The translations under genes and the position numbers were made by a program. A stretch of 18,636 bases of DNA from Betaproteobacteria bacterium HGW-Betaproteobacteria-2 (GTDB lineage: Bacteria; Pseudomonadota; Gammaproteobacteria; Burkholderiales; Methylophilaceae): assembly GCA_002842255.1 (NCBI GenBank), contig PHCM01000003.1:1-18636 (forward strand). Reading direction: 5' to 3'. The notes under the pieces are model-generated. The model was not told the origin of the DNA, made no database searches, and worked only from the letters and a program-made list of their open reading frames with translations. Every line of letters starts with the position of its first letter. Positions within the stretch are counted from its first letter, which is position 1. Of this stretch, positions 14,150 through 18,636 are shown one piece after another.

Positions 14150-14394
14150 GTCTCGAGTTCGTATTCGATCTGCTGCTTGCCTTGGCCATAATCTGGAGCG
14201 CATGGCGGAGTTTGTCTGCATCGCGGCTGGATCTGGCCATCGTCATGTTCATCGTTTTCGGCTTGTTGATGGCACTGGCCTGGGCGCGCCTGTCGGCTTC
14301 CGATATCGGTTTGGCTGAAGCGGCCATCGGCGCCGGGCTGACCGGGGCGTTGCTGCTCGACGCCTACGGGGCACTTAAGCGGAGAGAGGCATGA
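14146..14394 (+). CDS. MbhD-like subunit (DUF4040; MrpA C-terminal piece)
   Basis: The 82-residue membrane protein, three predicted helices, matches the DUF4040/MbhD module that in canonical Mrp systems lies near the C-terminus of MrpA. Visible: LDLAIVMFIVFGLLMALAWA, then the motif ASDIGLAEAAIGAGLTGALL (44-63), where D46 and E51 are acidic residues in or near the membrane. It begins with ATGA overlapping the mrpG stop and overlaps the following gene by ATGA. A separate D gene is the archaeal Mbh arrangement, so MrpA is split here. Confidence 0.85.
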   Translation: MSLEFVFDLLLALAIIWSAWRSLSASRLDLAIVMFIVFGLLMALAWARLSASDIGLAEAAIGAGLTGALLLDAYGALKRREA

Positions 14395-15047
14395 AGCGGC
14401 TGCTGGTCGTTCTCGGTGCGGCCTGCTTTGTTGTGCTGCTGATTGGGGCCATGCTTGATCTTGCGCCGGCAAGCATAGCGTTGCATGCTGCAGTTTCCGC
14501 CAATCTGCCGTCCAGTGGTGTCGAGCATCCGGTGACCGCCGTTCTGTTGAACTTTCGCGGCTACGATACCTTGTTGGAGATCGCCGTATTATTGCTCGCC
14601 CTGATCGTCATCCTCGCTATCGGTATCGACTCAACTACCGATGTGCGACCTGCCGCGAGTCCTGTGCTGCAGGCGTTGGCAAGACTTGCTGCGCCTCTGA
14701 TGATCGTGGTTGCCGTCTATTTGCTCTGGGTCGGAGCCTTCCGTCCGGGCGGGGCTTTTCAGGCAGGTGCCGTGCTGGCCGCTGCTGCCGTGTTGTTGCA
14801 TCTGGCTGAATTATTGCCAGGCTGGCAATCGCCAGGGCTGCGATTGCGCCTGGGACTGGCCGGTGGTTTTCTGATCTTTCTTGCGGTTGCTGCCGGATTG
14901 CTGTTCCAGGGGGCATTGCTTGAATATCCGCCGGAACAGGCAGGTTGGATGATCCTGCTGATCGAATCCGGTCTGACGGTCTCACTGGGACTGATCCTCG
15001 CCGGCTTGTTCCTGCTCCTCTCGCGAGATGATGGAGACAGATCGTGA
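14391..15047 (+). CDS. mrpB: MbhE-like/MrpB fusion subunit
   Basis: The 218-residue product joins two modules. The N-terminus (about 1-85) resembles the MbhE/extreme C-terminal MrpA segment, with HPVTAVLLNFRGYDTLLEIA (46-65) followed by a helix. The remainder (about 95-215) is MrpB/MnhB, with LMIVVAVYLLWVGAFRPGGA, FQAGAVLAAAAVLLHLAE and further helices; GAFRPGGAFQAG is the MrpB hallmark. It therefore covers MbhE plus MbhF. The ATG at 14391 overlaps the MbhD-like stop; GGAGAGAGG precedes it. The end overlaps the GTG of mrpC. The domain boundary is approximate. Confidence 0.85.
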   Translation: MKRLLVVLGAACFVVLLIGAMLDLAPASIALHAAVSANLPSSGVEHPVTAVLLNFRGYDTLLEIAVLLLALIVILAIGIDSTTDVRPAASPVLQALARLAAPLMIVVAVYLLWVGAFRPGGAFQAGAVLAAAAVLLHLAELLPGWQSPGLRLRLGLAGGFLIFLAVAAGLLFQGALLEYPPEQAGWMILLIESGLTVSLGLILAGLFLLLSRDDGDRS

Positions 15048-15346
15048 GCGCCGGGCTGCTTTTTGCCAGTGTCGGCGTGATTTTGTTCGCGCTGGGTGTG
15101 GCCGGTGTGCTACTGCTCGGACATCTTCTGCGTCGCATACTTGCCTTCAATGTCATGGGTAGCGGTGCGTTTCTTGTGCTGGTCGGTCTCGCGCAGCGCA
15201 ACGGTATTGCAGACCCGGTACCGCAGGCCATGGTGCTGACGGGCATCGTCGTCGCCGTCGCCGCAACGGCATTGGCGCTGGCCTTGGTGCGGCGACTGTA
15301 TGTGCTGACCGGCAAAATCGAACTGCCGCAGGATGATGAAGGATGA
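15044..15346 (+). CDS. mrpC: Mrp-type antiporter subunit C (NuoK-like)
   Basis: The 100-residue, three-helix product matches MrpC/MnhC, the homologue of complex I NuoK. Features: LLFASVGVILFALGVAGVLL, then LRRILAFNVMGSGAFLVLVG (29-48), and DPVPQAMVLTGIVVAVAATA (57-76), the last being the most conserved family block. Translation starts at a GTG (15044) overlapping the mrpB stop, and the TGA overlaps the next ATG. It corresponds to MbhG. Confidence 0.93.
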   Translation: MSAGLLFASVGVILFALGVAGVLLLGHLLRRILAFNVMGSGAFLVLVGLAQRNGIADPVPQAMVLTGIVVAVAATALALALVRRLYVLTGKIELPQDDEG

Positions 15347-16764
15347 TGGTCTGGCTGATCCTGCTGCCGCTGCTATGGGCCAGCTTTGCCTTTTTGCTGG
15401 GACCAGGCCGTGGAACCTGGCTCGCCATGGCAGGATTGTTTGCGCAGCTTTGGCTCGCTTTCGCGCTTGCTTCGGAAATCGTCGCCGGTGGGGCAGTAAT
15501 ACATGCGATCGGTGGCTGGGGCGCGCCGCTCGGTATCGACCTTGTCGCCGATGGATTGTCAGCCGCCATGCTGCTGTTGACGCAGTGTATCGCACTGCCG
15601 CTGGCAGTCTATGCCCATGCCTATTTCAAGCGTGATGACCCGGCCGTGACTTATTTCTGGCCGCTTGTCGGATTTCTGCTGGCAGGACTCAATGCGCTGT
15701 TTCTTTCGGCCGACTTGTTCAATATCTATGTCACGCTCGAACTGCTTGGCCTGGCTGCGGTAGGTCTGGTTGCGGCTGGCGGTGGCGCGCAACAGATTGC
15801 GGCAGCCCTGCGCTATTTGTTTGCCACGTTGGTCGGCTCCGGAGCCTATCTGCTCGGTGTTGCACTGATTTACGGTGCTTACGGAACGGTGTCTATCCAT
15901 ACGCTCACTCCGCTGATTACTGCCGAGGCGCCTGATCTGGTATGGATTGCGGGAGGCTTGATGATGGTCGGCCTGATGCTCAAGACCGCATTGTTTCCTT
16001 TCCATTTCTGGTTGCCGCCGGCACATGGCGGCGCGCCTGCCCCGGTCTCGGCACTGCTGTCTGCGGTTGTGGTGAAAGCCTCGTTCTATCTGATTCTGAG
16101 GCTGTGGATCGGGCCATTCTCGTCGCTGACTGATGCGGCTGGTCTGGTTGTCTGGCTGCCGGCATTGCTTGGTGCGCTGGCCATTTTCTGGGGCTCGTAT
16201 CAGGCCATACGTGCCGAACGCCTCAAGATGCTGATTGCTTATTCGACCGTGGCGCAACTGGGCTATCTGTTTCTGATTTTCCCGCTACTGGCCAGTGCCG
16301 GAGCGTTGCAGGCCGGTATCATGCAGGCATTCGCGCACGGCCTCGCCAAAGCCGCCATGTTTATGGCAGCAGGGACGCTGATCAAGGCAACCGGACAGGA
16401 CCTGGTAGCGGGTCTTGCCGGGGTGGCCGAGCGTATGCCGGTGACGCTATTTGCCTTCGGGCTGGCGGGGATTACCTTGATGGGTCTGCCGCCTTCATCG
16501 GGCTTTCTCGCCAAATGGCAATTGATTGAGCTAGCGCTGTCACAGCAGTACTGGGTCATCGCATTCGTGGTTCTGGTCGGAGGCTTGCTGGCAGCCGTCT
16601 ATGTATTCCGTGTATTGCGCCAGGCATTCCTGCTGGCACCTGCAAACAGCGTAGTGACGCCAGTGCCGCGCACGCTGGAATGGACGGCTTTCGTCCTCGC
16701 AGCTGCCAGCGTTCTGCTGGGCTTGCGTGGTGTTGAGTTGATGCAGTTGGTGGGCGTTACATGA
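15343..16764 (+). CDS. mrpD: Mrp-type antiporter subunit D (NuoM/NuoN-like proton-conducting subunit)
   Basis: The 473-residue polytopic inner-membrane protein belongs to the proton-conducting transporter family shared by MrpA, MrpD and NuoL/M/N. Key residues are present: E133 in helix 5 (IYVTLELLGL), K214 in helix 7 (GLMLKTALFPFHFWLPPAHG), K245 in helix 8 (SAVVVKASF), H332 and K336 in the AHGLAKAAMF block, and K391 in helix 12 (GFLAKWQL), which form the axis of polar residues used for proton transfer. It starts at the ATG at 15343 overlapping mrpC (a second ATG follows at 15346) and overlaps the next gene by ATGA. With C directly before it, it corresponds to MbhH. About 14 hydrophobic segments are expected. 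Confidence 0.93.
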   Translation: MMVWLILLPLLWASFAFLLGPGRGTWLAMAGLFAQLWLAFALASEIVAGGAVIHAIGGWGAPLGIDLVADGLSAAMLLLTQCIALPLAVYAHAYFKRDDPAVTYFWPLVGFLLAGLNALFLSADLFNIYVTLELLGLAAVGLVAAGGGAQQIAAALRYLFATLVGSGAYLLGVALIYGAYGTVSIHTLTPLITAEAPDLVWIAGGLMMVGLMLKTALFPFHFWLPPAHGGAPAPVSALLSAVVVKASFYLILRLWIGPFSSLTDAAGLVVWLPALLGALAIFWGSYQAIRAERLKMLIAYSTVAQLGYLFLIFPLLASAGALQAGIMQAFAHGLAKAAMFMAAGTLIKATGQDLVAGLAGVAERMPVTLFAFGLAGITLMGLPPSSGFLAKWQLIELALSQQYWVIAFVVLVGGLLAAVYVFRVLRQAFLLAPANSVVTPVPRTLEWTAFVLAAASVLLGLRGVELMQLVGVT

Positions 16765-18284
16765 ATTTCAACGAACTCTTGCCATTGGCGGTTTTGGCAT
16801 CTTCACTGATACCGGGTCTGCTTATCTTTGCGCTGCCGGAGTCATGGGTCAGGCTGCGCACGGCGCTTAATCTGTTCGGTGCGCTGGTCAAGCTGGCTCT
16901 CGTTCTGCTGCTGATTGTGGGCGTGCAGGCAGGGGAGAGCTATGGCGTGCATTTTGCCGTGCTGCCCGGTCTCGATCTTGCCTTCAAGGCAGATGCACTT
17001 GGCCTGTTGTTCATTACGCTATCGGCCGTGCTCTGGCTGTTCACTACACTTTATGCGATCGGTTACCTTGAGGGCGCACCGCGCCGCAGCCGTTTTTTCG
17101 GTTTTTTCAGCCTTTGCGTCACGGCTACCATGGGCATCGCTATGGCTGCCAACCTGTTTACCTTTTTCGTTTTTTATGAACTGTTGACCCTCGCCACCTT
17201 CCCGCTGGTCGTTCATCGCGGCACAGCAGCATCCATGCGTGGTGGTACGACCTATCTGGTTTATACGCTGCTTGGCGGGGCGGTACTGCTGACCGGCATC
17301 ATCTGGCTGCATCATCTGCTGGGGCATACCGATTTTGCCCATGCCGGTATCGCGTCGGCATTGGGCTCAGCGTATGACTTTCAGTTGCAGATGATCTTCC
17401 TGCTGTTGATGATCGGGGTCGGTGTCAAGGCGGCCATCGTTCCGCTACACGGCTGGTTGCCACAGGCGATGGTGGCGCCGGCTCCGGTCTCGGCGCTGCT
17501 GCATGCGGTCGCTGTGGTCAAGGCCGGTGCTTTCGGCATCGTGCGTATCGTCTATGAAGTGTATGGTATCGAATTCGCCCAGTCGCTCGATCTGCTCCTG
17601 CCACTGGCGTTGTTCGCCGCGCTGACCATTGTATGGGGCAGCTTTCGCGCGCTGTTTCAGGATGATCTGAAGAAGCGGCTGGCTTTCTCGACGGTGAGCC
17701 AGGTGTCCTACATCGTGCTGGGTGTCGCGCTGTTCGGCCCTATCGGCACAGTCGGCGGGCTGGTGCATCTGGTGCATCAGGGCATCATGAAGATCACGCT
17801 GTTTTTCTGCGCCGGCAACTACGCAGAAACCCTCGGCATCCACAAGGTCAGTGAAATGAACGGCGCCGGGCGGCGTATGCCGTTGACGAGCATCGCCTTT
17901 ACGATCGGTGCGTTGGGGATGATGGGGGCGCCGCTGACGGCCGGAGCCGTCAGCAAGGCATGGCTGATGGATGGCGCATCGGCTGCCGGCATGGACTGGG
18001 CGATATGGGTGCTGTGGACGTCCAGCCTGTTGAATGCTGCTTATTTCCTGCCCATTCTCTGGCGCCTTTGGTTCAAGTCTGTTCCCAAGGTCTGGCCGGG
18101 GGAACATATCGCAGCGCGCGGTTGGCGCGAAACCGCCTGGCTGCTTTTATTGCCCCCGGTAGTCACTGCAGCGATGACGCTTGCAGCCGGCACACTCTCC
18201 AATAACCAGATGAGTCCCCTGTCATGGGCCAAACTGATCGCCGAGCGTGAATACCTGCACGAGACGATTATCAGGACGCCATAA
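16761..18284 (+). CDS. Second large antiporter-like subunit (NuoL/MrpA N-terminal/MrpD type)
   Basis: The 507-residue membrane protein is another member of the NuoL/M/N-MrpA/D family. It has E140 in helix 5 (FVFYELLTLATFPLVVH), K223 and H230 (VGVKAAIVPLHGWLPQAM), K254 (HAVAVVKAGAF), H339 and K344 (VHQGIMKITLFF) and K399 (AVSKAWL), so the full proton-transfer axis is intact. FKADALGLLFITLSAVLWLF with YAIGYLEG resembles MrpA/NuoL/MrpD N-terminal regions. It lacks the long lateral helix of NuoL and the C-terminal extension of MrpA, which is instead encoded by the two genes upstream. Hence it most likely supplies the MrpA-like antiporter half; a second MrpD paralogue is the alternative. ATG at 16761 overlaps mrpD; the operon ends with the TAA at 18282-18284. 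Confidence 0.87.
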   Translation: MNFNELLPLAVLASSLIPGLLIFALPESWVRLRTALNLFGALVKLALVLLLIVGVQAGESYGVHFAVLPGLDLAFKADALGLLFITLSAVLWLFTTLYAIGYLEGAPRRSRFFGFFSLCVTATMGIAMAANLFTFFVFYELLTLATFPLVVHRGTAASMRGGTTYLVYTLLGGAVLLTGIIWLHHLLGHTDFAHAGIASALGSAYDFQLQMIFLLLMIGVGVKAAIVPLHGWLPQAMVAPAPVSALLHAVAVVKAGAFGIVRIVYEVYGIEFAQSLDLLLPLALFAALTIVWGSFRALFQDDLKKRLAFSTVSQVSYIVLGVALFGPIGTVGGLVHLVHQGIMKITLFFCAGNYAETLGIHKVSEMNGAGRRMPLTSIAFTIGALGMMGAPLTAGAVSKAWLMDGASAAGMDWAIWVLWTSSLLNAAYFLPILWRLWFKSVPKVWPGEHIAARGWRETAWLLLLPPVVTAAMTLAAGTLSNNQMSPLSWAKLIAEREYLHETIIRTP

Positions 18285-18313
18285 GCAGAGCAGTATTTTG
18301 TTTCGTTGGACTG

Positions 18314-18345
18314 GCTATAGTCGGGTTGCAGCTAAAGTCGAGTTG
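18314..18345 (+). repeat. Tandem 15-bp direct repeat
   Basis: GCTATAGTCGGGTTG (18314-18328) and GCTAAAGTCGAGTTG (18331-18345) match at 13 of 15 positions and are spaced 17 bp apart. The pair sits in the 189-bp gap between the antiporter operon and the last gene, upstream of the latter, where a binding site for a dimeric or repeated regulator is possible. Confidence 0.6.
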
Positions 18346-18394
18346 AGGACGCGAGCGATGGTTTTATGTCAAGATGCTCGATTGAAACCGCGTG

Positions 18395-18433
18395 ACCGGG
18401 GATGTGTCATCCGGTAGCAGCCTTTAAAGGCTG
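18395..18433 (+). other. Two adjacent hairpins upstream of the last gene
   Basis: ACCGG (18395-18399) pairs with CCGGT (18411-18415), with ATG/CAT inside. Next comes the perfect 16-bp palindrome CAGCCTTTAAAGGCTG (18418-18433). They lie about 40 bp before the ATG at 18474, so may be a terminator or operator or part of its mRNA leader. No T-tract follows and I recognise no known riboswitch. Confidence 0.5.
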
Positions 18434-18473
18434 TGTGCTGTCAATCAATCATTACAAATAAATCAGGGGCAAC

Positions 18474-18636
18474 ATGAAAACAAGACTGATCGAGTTACGC
18501 GCTTCCTTGCAGGCATTGAAGGAGGCTTCCATGTTCAGGAAGGCAGAAGCGGCTGAAGTTTCCTTGCTGGCAGCCTTGGCCTTGCTGGAGGAGATGGTGA
18601 CAGAAATAGACAAGCTGAAACGGGCGCAAGCCAAAG
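18474..18636 (+). CDS. Unrecognised small helical protein, 3' end cut by window
   Basis: An ATG at 18474, preceded by AGGGGC, opens a frame without stop to the window edge (54 codons): MKTRLIELRASLQALKEASM, then FRKAEAAEVSLLAALALLEE and MVTEIDKLKRAQAK. The pattern of leucine, alanine and charged residues predicts one continuous amphipathic helix or coiled-coil, with no signal peptide or membrane segment. I cannot assign a family, and the rest of the gene lies outside. A minus-strand frame over the same bases is considered a shadow because it has no ribosome-binding site and is equally open only by composition. Confidence 0.6.
   Translation, partial: MKTRLIELRASLQALKEASMFRKAEAAEVSLLAALALLEEMVTEIDKLKRAQAK

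Noticed and set aside
15343..18284. The two large subunits as part of respiratory complex I
   Set aside because: They sit with E, F, G, MbhD-like, B and C subunits of Mrp type; no Nuo peripheral-arm or NuoH/A/J genes are present.
18390..18435. c-di-GMP or other known riboswitch upstream of the last gene
   Set aside because: Hairpins are present but none of the conserved aptamer sequences I know can be found.

Overview
The window looks like the chromosome of a Gram-negative, probably betaproteobacterial, organism. The basis is the divergent ratA/smpB pair, a one-piece ssrA whose tag reads ANDETYALAA, the protein styles and the moderately high GC. I cannot name a genus; a Nitrosomonadales/Gallionella-like relative is a guess.

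Region 1 (1-1430) is core trans-translation: ratA (minus strand, cut by the left edge), smpB, then ssrA (tmRNA) with its own terminator. Region 2 (1431-1859) has no protein gene but is not empty. It holds a run of four stem-loops ending in a second copy of the last 17 nt of tmRNA, a terminator-like hairpin, three GGGGTAAG motifs (two direct, one inverted) and a good sigma70-type promoter. This resembles the scar or end of an ssrA-targeted integrative element, but no integrase is present.

Region 3 (1860-11545) is a tightly coupled eight-gene defence operon built round a type I restriction-modification system: a half-size specificity subunit, hsdM, a RhuM-family gene, a full-size hsdS, a DUF2188 gene, a DUF4917 gene with SIR2-like motifs, hsdR, and a YgjP/SprT-like zinc metallopeptidase gene. 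Stops and starts overlap or nearly touch throughout, so one transcript from the promoter near 1791 is likely. M and S form the methyltransferase and M, S and R the restriction complex; the two S genes could give two specificities. The RhuM, DUF2188/DUF4917 and peptidase genes look like accessory cargo, and the DUF4917 protein is the best candidate for a second, NAD-linked effector. hsdR carries an in-frame palindromic repeat just before Walker A, and the RhuM gene contains a perfect 27-bp palindrome.

Region 4 (11719-18284) is cation homeostasis: a YrbG-type Na+/Ca2+ exchanger, then a DUF190 gene overlapping a Mrp-type antiporter operon. Its order is E, F, G, MbhD-like, MbhE-like fused to MrpB, C, D, and a second large NuoL/MrpD-like subunit. 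Canonical Mrp operons run A to G; here the order matches archaeal Mbh-type membrane arms, with MrpA split into separate pieces. The products should form one inner-membrane complex exchanging H+ for Na+ or another monovalent cation.

Region 5 (18285-18636) has a tandem 15-bp direct repeat, two hairpins, and the start of an unrecognised, probably helical protein cut by the right edge.
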